DNA of 57,080 bases from an uncultured Ruminococcus sp. GTDB lineage: Bacteria > Bacillota > Clostridia > Oscillospirales > Ruminococcaceae. The translations under genes were made by a program, and so were the position numbers. Shown here piece by piece: positions 42,233 to 49,514 of the stretch. Positions within the stretch are counted from its first letter, which is position 1; each line of letters begins with the position of its first letter. The DNA lies in NCBI GenBank assembly GCA_902762785.1, contig CACWPL010000017.1, positions 1 through 57,080 of the forward strand, in the 5' to 3' direction. Below the pieces are notes generated by a model. That model saw only the letters and a list, made by a program, of their open reading frames with translations. It did no database searches and was not told the DNA's origin.

Positions 42233-43654
42233 TCATCCCTCCTTGCCGAGGCGTTCGAGCAGCATCCTGGCGACCTTGTTGATGTCGCCGCAGCCCATGG
42301 TCAGCACGAGGTCGCCCTCCTGTACATGCTCTGCGACATAGCTGCAAACGTCCTCGAAGTTCTGGTATTTTCTCTCGTCGGTGTACTCGGCCTGCTCGTC
42401 CTGCGGGAAGTAGACCGCATTGTCCATGATCTCGGCCAAGTTGCGTGTAAAGATGCCGTAGGTGTTCTTCTCGCGCGAGCCCATGATGTCCGTCAGTACG
42501 GCGATGTCCGCGATGGACAGCGCATCCGCGAACTCCTGGAGATGCTGCACCGTCCGCGAGAACGTGAACGGCTGGAACACCGCCCATACGCGCTTGTAGG
42601 GCATCTCCTTGGCGGCCTTGAGGGTCGCGGTCAGCTCGGTAGGATGGTGGGCGTAGTCGTCCGCGATGGTCACGCCATTTACGACCCCGCGGATCTCGAA
42701 GCGGCGCCCCGCCCCGCGGAACTCCGCCAGGCCCTTGGCGATCGTCTCGAAGGGGATGCCCAGTCCGTCCGCCGCCGCTACGGCAGCCAGCGAATTGAGG
42801 ACATTGTGCTCGCCCGGCACCTGGAGCGTGATCCGGCCGAGGCGCTCGCCCTTCTTGAGGACGGTGTAGGCCGTCATCGCGCCGGGCAGATGCTCGATCT
42901 CGACCGCGCGCCACATGTTGCCTTCATTGCAGCCGAAGGAGATCATCTCCTTGCCCTCCACGCCCTCGACGGCCTTCAGGGTGTTGGCGTCGTCACCGTT
43001 GTAGATGACGGACTTGCTGGCCATGCCGCAGAACTTGTGGAAGGACTTGATGATGTTCTCGACCGTGCCGAAATAATCCAGATGGTCGGCGTCGATGTTG
43101 AGGACGACGGCGGTGTCCGGGTAGAGCTTCAGGAACGTGTCCACGAACTCACAGGACTCGCACACGAACACCTCGCTCGACCCCGCGCAGCCGCTGCCGT
43201 GGATGAGCGGGAGCTTACCGCCGATATACGCGGAGAGGTCGATCCCAGCGGTGTAGACGATCTGGGTGAGCATGGCGGTGGTGGTCGTCTTGCCGTGGGT
43301 GCCGGAGATGCAGACGGCGTCCTGGTACCAGCTCGAGACGATGCCCAGCAGCTCGCTGCGCTCGAGCACCGGCACGCCGGAGGCCTTCGCCGCGATCAGC
43401 TCGGGATTGTCGGCCATGATCGCCGCCGTGTGGACGATCAGGTCGGCGCCCTCGATGTTCTCCGCACGCTGGCCGAGGGGCTTGACCTCGATGCCCATGT
43501 CGCGGATCGCCTGGAGGGTGTCAGTCTCGTTGTTGTCGCTGCCGGTCAGATGGTAGCCCTTGGCATGGAGGATCTGCGCGAGCGGGTACATGCCCGAGCC
43601 GCCGATGCCGATGAAATGGATGTGCTTTTTGTCATTCAAAATAGAGTTATTCAT
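42233..43654 (-). CDS. murC: UDP-N-acetylmuramate-L-alanine ligase
   Basis: 473 aa from the ATG at 43654, preceded by TTAGGTG; a GTG nine bases earlier is less well spaced. N-terminal Rossmann domain with FIGIGGSGM, ATP loop SGTHGKTTT, and C-terminal ligase domain with DDYAHHPTEL. It adds L-Ala to UDP-MurNAc in peptidoglycan synthesis. First gene of murC-lexA-zapA-U32-dut, divergent from spoVG. Confidence 0.96.
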   Translation of the reverse strand: MNNSILNDKKHIHFIGIGGSGMYPLAQILHAKGYHLTGSDNNETDTLQAIRDMGIEVKPLGQRAENIEGADLIVHTAAIMADNPELIAAKASGVPVLERSELLGIVSSWYQDAVCISGTHGKTTTTAMLTQIVYTAGIDLSAYIGGKLPLIHGSGCAGSSEVFVCESCEFVDTFLKLYPDTAVVLNIDADHLDYFGTVENIIKSFHKFCGMASKSVIYNGDDANTLKAVEGVEGKEMISFGCNEGNMWRAVEIEHLPGAMTAYTVLKKGERLGRITLQVPGEHNVLNSLAAVAAADGLGIPFETIAKGLAEFRGAGRRFEIRGVVNGVTIADDYAHHPTELTATLKAAKEMPYKRVWAVFQPFTFSRTVQHLQEFADALSIADIAVLTDIMGSREKNTYGIFTRNLAEIMDNAVYFPQDEQAEYTDERKYQNFEDVCSYVAEHVQEGDLVLTMGCGDINKVARMLLERLGKEG

Positions 43655-43794
43655 AAAATACACCTAATTTCTTCTAAAAAATTCAATATAAATGCGGTAT
43701 ACTATGGATATACCGTTGCTTGCAAAAGCGCGGTCTCTCCGGCACTGCCGTAAGGCGGACGGAGGGGGGAAGCAAGATCAAGGAGGTCGATCAA
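43655..43794. promoter_or_regulatory. murC/spoVG divergent regulatory region
   Basis: TATACT at 43698-43703 is a candidate -10 for spoVG, but no good -35 sits 17 bp upstream. It overlaps the inverted repeat GGTATActatggaTATACC (43697-43715), which could be an operator. Both genes must be driven from this 140 bp. Confidence 0.45.
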
Positions 43795-44109
43795 ATGGAG
43801 ATCACAGACATCAAAATTCGCAAGATCATCACGGAAGGACGCCTGCGTGCCGTCGTCTCGATCACGGTGGATCACATGCTCGCGGTACATGACATCAAGA
43901 TCGTGCAGGGCGACGAGCGGCTGTTCATCGCGATGCCGAGCCGCAAGGACGAGAACGGTGTGTTCCGTGACATCGTCCATCCCATCCTGCCTGAGGGAAG
44001 GCGCATGATCGAGGAGAGCATCCTCGAGGCCTACCAGCAGCACCTGGCGCTCAGCGAGGTCGAGGCGCAGGAGGCCGCCGCTGCCGATGCGGCAAAGACC
44101 GGTGAGTGA
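43795..44109 (+). CDS. spoVG: Septation/sporulation regulator SpoVG
   Basis: 104 aa from the ATG at 43795, with AAGGAGG 9 nt upstream. Typical MEITDIKIRKI start, IVQGDERLFIAMPSRK and a C-terminal helix. SpoVG binds DNA and RNA and affects division, capsule and sporulation in Firmicutes. The Ala/Glu-rich tail (about 85-104) is longer than in Bacillus. Confidence 0.95.
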   Translation: MEITDIKIRKIITEGRLRAVVSITVDHMLAVHDIKIVQGDERLFIAMPSRKDENGVFRDIVHPILPEGRRMIEESILEAYQQHLALSEVEAQEAAAADAAKTGE

Positions 44110-44137
44110 CCGGCATCCACATAAGGGATCACATAAG

Positions 44138-44210
44138 GGAACGGCAGTCTGCCGTTCCTTTGTCATTTTTTCGTGACCTCAGCGGCGGCAGGCCGCTTTT
44201 TTTATTTTTT
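44138..44210 (+). terminator. Tandem terminators after spoVG
   Basis: GGAACGGCA (44138-44146) pairs with TGCCGTTCC (44150-44158) followed by T-rich sequence. AGCGGC (44181-44186) pairs with GCCGCT (44192-44197) followed by a seven-T run. The second reaches the stop of the convergent NUDIX gene. Confidence 0.8.
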
Positions 44211-44744
44211 CGCACGCATGGCCGCGAGCTTGAGGATGGCGACCTGTGTCTTGGCGTCCGGGATCTGGTCGTCCATGACCATTTGCAGGGCCTTGTCGAA
44301 CGGGATGCGCTCGACATCGAGGAACTCGCCCTCGTCGAGGTCCTGCCGGCTGTACTGCAGGCCCTCCGCGAGGAAGATGCGGATGATCTCGGTGTTGTAG
44401 GCGGGGGTCGGGTAGAGGTGGCCGACGTACTCGAACCGTGCGGACGTGCATCCGCACTCCTCGAGGAGCTCGCGCTTGCCGCAGGTCTCGGGGTCCTCAC
44501 CGTACTCGAGCTTGCCGGCGGGGATCTCGAGCGTCACCTCGCCGTAGGGGTAGCGGAACTGGCGGACGAACAGCAGCTCGTCCTTGTCGGTGAGCGCGAG
44601 CACGCAGACGCCGCCGGGGTGGCGCACCACCTCACGGATGGTCTCCGTGCCGTCCTCGAGGCGGACCTCGTCGCGCTCGACCCGGATGATGCGGCCGTCA
44701 TAGAGGACGGTGCCGCCGATGCGGGTCTCATCCAGATGTGCCAT
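44202..44744 (-). CDS. NUDIX hydrolase, ADP-ribose pyrophosphatase-like
   Basis: 180 aa from the ATG at 44744, with AAAGGAGAG upstream. Complete Nudix box in GKLEYGEDPETCGKRELL followed by EECGC, plus a preceding EIPA as in ADP-ribose pyrophosphatases. It probably cleaves ADP-ribose to AMP and ribose 5-phosphate. Its start overlaps the end of the YfhO gene by 17 bp, so the two are coupled. Confidence 0.9.
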   Translation of the reverse strand: MAHLDETRIGGTVLYDGRIIRVERDEVRLEDGTETIREVVRHPGGVCVLALTDKDELLFVRQFRYPYGEVTLEIPAGKLEYGEDPETCGKRELLEECGCTSARFEYVGHLYPTPAYNTEIIRIFLAEGLQYSRQDLDEGEFLDVERIPFDKALQMVMDDQIPDAKTQVAILKLAAMRAKK

Positions 44745-47235
44745 CGGACATCTCTCCTTTCTGATCGGCAGGGGCGGGCGGGGCCGTCTCCTGCACGGTA
44801 TGCTGCCGCAGGCTGTCCATATACGCCCGCGATGCGCGGACGCCGTCAGACGGCACATACCCATAGCTGTGGACGAAACGCGGGCGCGGGTCGCGGAAGA
44901 GCGGACGCGCCAGCAGGAGGTAGAGCACCAGCAGGACGGCACCGGCCGCCGTTGCATAGCCGCCGTACCGCAGACCGGGCACCTCGTAGGAGAACACGAT
45001 CGGCACGTCCTCCCCGGCATCCACGCGCACGGCCATCAGGCCGTTGTCCACGCGCTCGATGTCGGCCGGGACGCCGTTCACAGTGGCCGTCCAGCCGCTC
45101 TCATAGGGCACGCTGAAGAACACGAGCTTCGGCGCGTCCAGCGAGATCTTCGCGGAAAAGCCCTTGCTGTCGTACTGAAAGTCGTGACACGCCTCGGCCC
45201 TGTGCTGCTCGCAGAGGGCGAGGTACTGCTCCTGCCCCACAGTCAGCGAGCTGTCCGCGAGCGGGGAGAGGATGTCGGCATACTTCTCGGCCTGCTCCTC
45301 GTCGAGGACGAGGGCGCGGAGCATCACGCGCTCCTTGGTCGTGTCCGTCCGCCCGTCGAGCGTCTCCGTGGTGACGTAGGTGTCATAGGGGAAGCCCATG
45401 GGGATGAAGTAGTCGTTCACATAGAGGTCGAAGCCGTTCTCTGTCCGCAGATAGCGGAAGCCGGGCATCTCGAAGGGGTCGCTGTCGTCATCGGCATCGC
45501 GGGCAAGGTCATAATAATACTTGACCGAGAGCAGTCCGCGCAGCGAATACGCCTCCGGAGCGGCACGGGAGGCCACGTCGCGGTCGATGCCGATGCTCGA
45601 ATAAAAGGACATGATCGACGGCGTCACGACGCTCTGGAAGCAGCGCATGCTGGATAGTCCCCAGAACATCGGGTAATTGTCGTAGTCCTTGGCGATGTCG
45701 ATGCGGAAGTAATCGTCCTCGTCCGTGTCGTAGGAGACGGAGATGTGGTCGCGGCCGCCGATGGCCATGTCGCGGTATTTTTTGCTATCTATGCCGAGGT
45801 ACTTGCCGAAGTAGACCGTGGTCATCGTACACGCCACACACGCGAGCGCCGTCAGAAGGATGCCCATGCGCTGCCACGGCTTGCCCTCGCGCCGCATGCA
45901 CCAGAGCCAAAAGAGCCCGAGCCAGCAGACGAGACACACCGCCATGACGACATAGAAATAGCCGGGGATGTTCGCGAACTGGAAAAACACGACCTTCCCC
46001 TCCTCCTCCTCGGGCAGCAGCGAGATCAGGCCGAAGGCGCCGAGCATCGCGATGCAGGCGATGATGCCGCCGCGCCAGTCGATCTCACGGTCGTCGAGGG
46101 CATGCGCCGTCATCATCGCCATGATGAGGATGGGCATGTAGAACCAACGCGCGTAGTACGAGGCATTGAACATGTAGAACGCGCTGTTGAGCCACGGGAT
46201 GAACGCGCAGACGATGCAGATCCAGGTGAGGATCGTCGCCCAATGGCGGCGTTTTTTTCCCATGAAGGCGATCACGCCAGCCATCGAGAACAGCGGCAGA
46301 TAGCCGCCGATCGACGCCCATTTGCCGTTGTCCGTGCTGAAGAGGTTCGGGCGGGCGGGGACGTCCGGGATCATGAAGAAGCTCTGGATGATCCGCAGGA
46401 TGCGGGTCTTGTCGGTGTAGAAGATCATGTTCTGCCCGAAGAGCATCCGATCGACGCGGTCGTTCTCCAGGATGGCCAGTGCCGCCGGGAGCAGCACGAA
46501 GGCCGCGATGCACACGCCGATGACCGCCTCGATCGCCAGTGCGGCGAATTTCTTCCAGGTGATGTGGAAGTCGCTGCTGCGGAGCCGCAGAAGGAAGTAG
46601 AGCAGGCAGAACACGGCCTGTCCTGTGAAGAAGAAGTAGTTGACGATCGCCATGAGCGCCACGCAGACGGCGAACCATCCGCGCCGCTCGTTGTTGACCA
46701 GCTCCTCCATGGCGATGAGGAGGAGGGGGAAGAGCGCTGTGACGTCTTGGAAATGGTTGAAGAAGATGTTGAAGACCTGGAAGCCCGAATAGGCATAGAG
46801 CAGGCCGCCGATCACCGCCGCGTCCTTGTTGGCCACGAAGCGTCGGATGTAGGCGTAGGCCGTGACGGCCGCCGTGCCGTGCTTGAGGCACAGGAGCCAC
46901 GGCATCGCGTAGAGCACCGCCTTCTGCGGCAGGAGCGTCGTGAGCCAGAAGAACGGGCTCCCGAACAGGTAGAACGCATACGACCCCTCGAAGCTCGAGC
47001 CGAGGTCGGTATACCAGTCCCAGCCGAAGAGCCCGCCGCTGCGGATCACCTCGTTGGCGTGCCAGTAGAACGGGAGCTGCTGGGACACGAAGTCGCCGTA
47101 ATAGATAAAGTACCCCTTGTCCCAGATCATCAGCGGCAGCAGCACGATCAGGAGCACTGCGCAGCCTAGGCCAAAGACAAGGCCGTATTTTTCACCGCCG
47201 CCGGATCTTCTCAGATCCGCATACGGTCTTTTCAT
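44728..47235 (-). CDS. YfhO-family polytopic membrane protein
   Basis: 835 aa from the ATG at 47235 with GGAGGTG upstream. About 13-14 membrane helices are preceded by a cytoplasmic ADLRRSGGGEKYG. A soluble domain near the C-terminus carries the YfhO features (VSVPYESGW, NGVPADIERVDNGLMAVRV). YfhO/YfhO-like proteins modify lipoteichoic acid or other envelope polymers with sugars in Bacilli. The family relationship is clear; the glycan target here is unknown. It follows a phosphodiesterase gene by 70 bp. Confidence 0.87.
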   Translation of the reverse strand: MKRPYADLRRSGGGEKYGLVFGLGCAVLLIVLLPLMIWDKGYFIYYGDFVSQQLPFYWHANEVIRSGGLFGWDWYTDLGSSFEGSYAFYLFGSPFFWLTTLLPQKAVLYAMPWLLCLKHGTAAVTAYAYIRRFVANKDAAVIGGLLYAYSGFQVFNIFFNHFQDVTALFPLLLIAMEELVNNERRGWFAVCVALMAIVNYFFFTGQAVFCLLYFLLRLRSSDFHITWKKFAALAIEAVIGVCIAAFVLLPAALAILENDRVDRMLFGQNMIFYTDKTRILRIIQSFFMIPDVPARPNLFSTDNGKWASIGGYLPLFSMAGVIAFMGKKRRHWATILTWICIVCAFIPWLNSAFYMFNASYYARWFYMPILIMAMMTAHALDDREIDWRGGIIACIAMLGAFGLISLLPEEEEGKVVFFQFANIPGYFYVVMAVCLVCWLGLFWLWCMRREGKPWQRMGILLTALACVACTMTTVYFGKYLGIDSKKYRDMAIGGRDHISVSYDTDEDDYFRIDIAKDYDNYPMFWGLSSMRCFQSVVTPSIMSFYSSIGIDRDVASRAAPEAYSLRGLLSVKYYYDLARDADDDSDPFEMPGFRYLRTENGFDLYVNDYFIPMGFPYDTYVTTETLDGRTDTTKERVMLRALVLDEEQAEKYADILSPLADSSLTVGQEQYLALCEQHRAEACHDFQYDSKGFSAKISLDAPKLVFFSVPYESGWTATVNGVPADIERVDNGLMAVRVDAGEDVPIVFSYEVPGLRYGGYATAAGAVLLVLYLLLARPLFRDPRPRFVHSYGYVPSDGVRASRAYMDSLRQHTVQETAPPAPADQKGEMSDGTSG

Positions 47236-47305
47236 GCAGATAACACCTCCGGCAGGCAAGTTTTCGGATCTGCCTGCATATGATACAGAGCAAGGGAGCG
47301 CCGGA

Positions 47306-47794
47306 TCAGAGATCCATCTCGCTGACCAGGATCCCCTTCTCGCTGACACTGATGACCGCATAGCCCGGCGGACGTCCGTCACGCGGATGGCTCAGGCTGC
47401 CGGGATTGACGATGTAGAGGCCGTCATTCCAGCTATTCTGGCGGACGTGGGTGTGGCCGTAGAGGAGGATGTCGCAGCCCAGGCGGTGCGCCTCGTCCCG
47501 GATGGTGCCGGTGGAGGCCTTGATCTGGAACGCGTGGCCGTGTGCTGCGAGGATCTTGTGGCCGTAGGGCAGGTCGATGGTCATTTGCAGCGGGACATCA
47601 TCGGAGGGAGCATCGCAGTTCCCGCGCACGCTGCGGAGCTTGTGGGCATCCTCGCCCAGGATCCCGCGTGCGGCCTTGACCTCGATCGCCCCGTCTCCAA
47701 GATGGATGAACAGGTCAGCGTCCGTATGCTTGCGGATGACGCGGAACACCGCGCCTGCGCTGCCGTGGGAATCGGACATGACGACGATCTTCAT
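47306..47794 (-). CDS. YfcE/MJ0936-family metallophosphodiesterase
   Basis: 162 aa from the ATG at 47794, preceded by AAAGGAGG. Calcineurin-like metal motifs: SDSHGS, HLGDG, RGNCD, AAHGH and GHTHV. Members hydrolyse phosphodiesters in the cytoplasm; the physiological substrate is unknown. First gene before the YfhO and NUDIX genes. Confidence 0.93.
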   Translation of the reverse strand: MKIVVMSDSHGSAGAVFRVIRKHTDADLFIHLGDGAIEVKAARGILGEDAHKLRSVRGNCDAPSDDVPLQMTIDLPYGHKILAAHGHAFQIKASTGTIRDEAHRLGCDILLYGHTHVRQNSWNDGLYIVNPGSLSHPRDGRPPGYAVISVSEKGILVSEMDL

Positions 47795-47852
47795 GATACG
47801 CCTCCTTTGCAAAAAGAACATCTATTCCTCTTATGTAGAGTGTCCTTTTTAT

Positions 47853-47881
47853 ATTATAACACAAACTGCAAAAAAATACAA
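47853..47881 (-). promoter_or_regulatory. Promoter of the phosphodiesterase-YfhO-NUDIX run
   Basis: On the minus strand TTGTAT (47881-47876), a 17 bp spacer and TATAAT (47858-47853). The same AT-rich 90 bp must also hold the promoter for the plus-strand gene at 47913, for which no clean hexamers were found. Confidence 0.68.
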
Positions 47882-47912
47882 TACAGTTTTGCAGAAAGAA
47901 AGGGTGTTTTTT

Positions 47913-48164
47913 ATGAACAGACCGATCCACGATCCCGCCCAGATGGAGGGACTCCTCCAAACGGTGAGCGCCAAGCTGGGCGTACCGGCCGCGCAGCTCC
48001 GCGACGACCTCAAGGCCGGACGCTTCGACGCCGCCATCGCCCGTCTCCGCCCGGACGAGGCCGCCAAGCTCCGGCAGGCCATCCGTGACCCCAAGACCGT
48101 CGAAAAGCTCATGAGCACGCCGCAGGCGCAGGCGCTCTATCAGAAGCTGACGGGGCGCCGATGA
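47913..48164 (+). CDS. Small conserved-looking protein, first of a four-gene run
   Basis: 83 aa, Arg/Lys/Ala-rich and helical, with no membrane segment. Not recognised. Contains QMEGLLQTVSAKLG and PDEAAKLRQAIRDP. Start ATG with AAAGGG upstream. Its stop overlaps the next start by four bases (ATGA), so the pair is translationally coupled and likely forms a complex or pathway. Confidence 0.65.
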   Translation: MNRPIHDPAQMEGLLQTVSAKLGVPAAQLRDDLKAGRFDAAIARLRPDEAAKLRQAIRDPKTVEKLMSTPQAQALYQKLTGRR

Positions 48165-48514
48165 GCGCCGACCTGTCCGCGCAGATCCAGTCCGTCCTCT
48201 CCGACCCGGAGAGCATGGAGCAGATCCGGCAGCTCGCGGAGATGCTCGGGACGGGCGATGCGGCGCAGGATACGGCATCTGCCGTCTCTCCGTCGGCCGA
48301 CTCGTCCCCGATGCCGGAGCCGGCGGCGCTGCTCCAGCTCGGACAGATGCTGCAAAAGGCGCCGACCGACAAGAACGCTGCCCTCCTCCTCGCCCTGCGC
48401 CCGCACCTTGGAGCCGCGCGGCAGGGACGGGTGGACAGAGCCGTGCGGCTGCTGCGGCTCTGGGCGGCGTTCAAGACCATGCGTGACAGCGGGATGCTCC
48501 AAAAGCTCCTGTAG
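48161..48514 (+). CDS. Hypothetical small protein coupled to its upstream neighbour
   Basis: 117 aa, helical: an acidic N-terminal half with a Ser/Ala/Pro linker (about 33-50) and a basic C-terminal helix. The C-terminal part has LLLALRPHLGAARQGRVDRA, which resembles small SpoIIID/SspJ-like clostridial hypotheticals only in composition. No known domain. ATGA overlap with the gene before it; the next gene starts 20 bp later. Confidence 0.6.
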   Translation: MSADLSAQIQSVLSDPESMEQIRQLAEMLGTGDAAQDTASAVSPSADSSPMPEPAALLQLGQMLQKAPTDKNAALLLALRPHLGAARQGRVDRAVRLLRLWAAFKTMRDSGMLQKLL

Positions 48515-48534
48515 TCCTCGAAAGGAGGGAGACC

Positions 48535-48885
48535 ATGCCGGACGACCGTGCGTTCGATGCGATGCGGCAGGACGCCATCCGCCGTGCCCGTGAGATGCAG
48601 CGCCAGGCAAGGCCGTTCCCTCCGCCGCCCCCGCCGGCGCCGCCGCCAGTGCGTCCAGACGGTCCGCCGCATCCCGTGCCGCCGCATCCTGACGATCCGC
48701 CCCATCCCGACCCTCCGCCGCCTGCACCGCCGCCGCTCCTTCCGGGCGAGCTGTCGGATCTGCTCCACGGCCTCATGACCGGGTGGGACGGCGAACGGCT
48801 CGCGCTCGCGGGGCTGCTGTACCTGCTGTACCGGGAGGGGGCGGACCCCGCGCTCCTGCTGGCGCTGGCGTATGTGCTGCTCTAG
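48535..48885 (+). CDS. Proline-rich small protein
   Basis: 116 aa with GAAAGGAGGGAG as a strong RBS. Residues about 25-70 are a Pro-rich linker (many PPP, HPDDPPHPD runs). The last 40 residues are a hydrophobic helical segment (LAGLLYLLYREGADPALLLAL). The order suggests a flexible spacer between a short charged head and a membrane-associated tail. No family recognised. Confidence 0.6.
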   Translation: MPDDRAFDAMRQDAIRRAREMQRQARPFPPPPPPAPPPVRPDGPPHPVPPHPDDPPHPDPPPPAPPPLLPGELSDLLHGLMTGWDGERLALAGLLYLLYREGADPALLLALAYVLL

Positions 48886-48921
48886 CGGCACGATCATCCA
48901 TCCAAAGAAAAGGAGGCCGAT

Positions 48922-49188
48922 ATGGCAGGACTGACAACGATCCTGGCAGACGTGCGCTATCCCCTGCTCTGGGCGTTCGGAGGGCTTTGCGCGCTGCTCT
49001 TTTATCTGCGGCACCGGCGGCGGGTACGGACTTTCCTGCTCGGGGCCGTGACAGGGCTCCTCTCGCTGGTGCTGCTGCACCTGTTCGGCGGGTCCATCGC
49101 GCCCACGCTCTCGTGGACGAATCTGCTCATCGCGACGGTGTTCGGCATCCCCGGGACGGCGCTGATCCTCCTGGCAGGACTGCTCTAG
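48922..49188 (+). CDS. BofA-like membrane protein
   Basis: 88 aa with about two to three helices, ending NLLIATVFGIPGTALILLAG, which is the C-terminal signature of the BofA family (pro-sigma-K processing inhibitor). In Bacillus BofA restrains the SpoIVFB protease during sporulation. The adjacent genes here are not sporulation genes that I know, so a sporulation role is tentative. RBS AAAGGAGG. Confidence 0.72.
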   Translation: MAGLTTILADVRYPLLWAFGGLCALLFYLRHRRRVRTFLLGAVTGLLSLVLLHLFGGSIAPTLSWTNLLIATVFGIPGTALILLAGLL

Positions 49189-49200
49189 AGGACGTGCCAA

Positions 49201-49366
49201 AGCCGGAGACGCAGCGTCTCCGGCTATATCTGTCGAAAAATGCCCCTGCATTTTTCAGGGGGGCGTGGGGCGGAGCCCCACCACCTCCTCCCCCGGGGGC
49301 GTAAAAAAAGCTGGAGAAGCGAACGCCTCCGGCTATATCTGTCGAAAAATGCCCCTGCATTGCGAT
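49201..49366 (+). repeat. Hairpin-rich repeat family D, 1.5 copies
   Basis: A unit at 49201-49313 contains hairpin GCCGGAGAC/GTCTCCGGC, a core with CTGTCGAAAAATGCCCCTGC, hairpin GTGGGGC/GCCCCAC, and CCCCCGGGGG before an A run. A second, shorter unit follows at 49312-49366. The same family recurs in the same orientation at 56912-57080. Confidence 0.85.
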
Positions 49367-49514
49367 CTGGGATGACGCTCTTGATCGAGGGAGTCGCGAC
49401 TGGATCTGTCCTGCTGGAGAAAGATACGCTGACTGGCAGGAGGATCGACGCCCTCCGCAGGGATGTCTGCGAAGGGCGTTCCTCCTTATGGTGATCCGAT
49501 GCTGCGGCCGCGCG
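49367..49514. terminator. Gap with a bidirectional hairpin
   Basis: ACGCCCTcCGCAG (49448-49460) pairs with CTGCGaAGGGCGT (49467-49479) with one mismatch, followed by T/C-rich sequence. No gene seen. It follows the stop of the minus-strand pseudogene. Confidence 0.55.
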
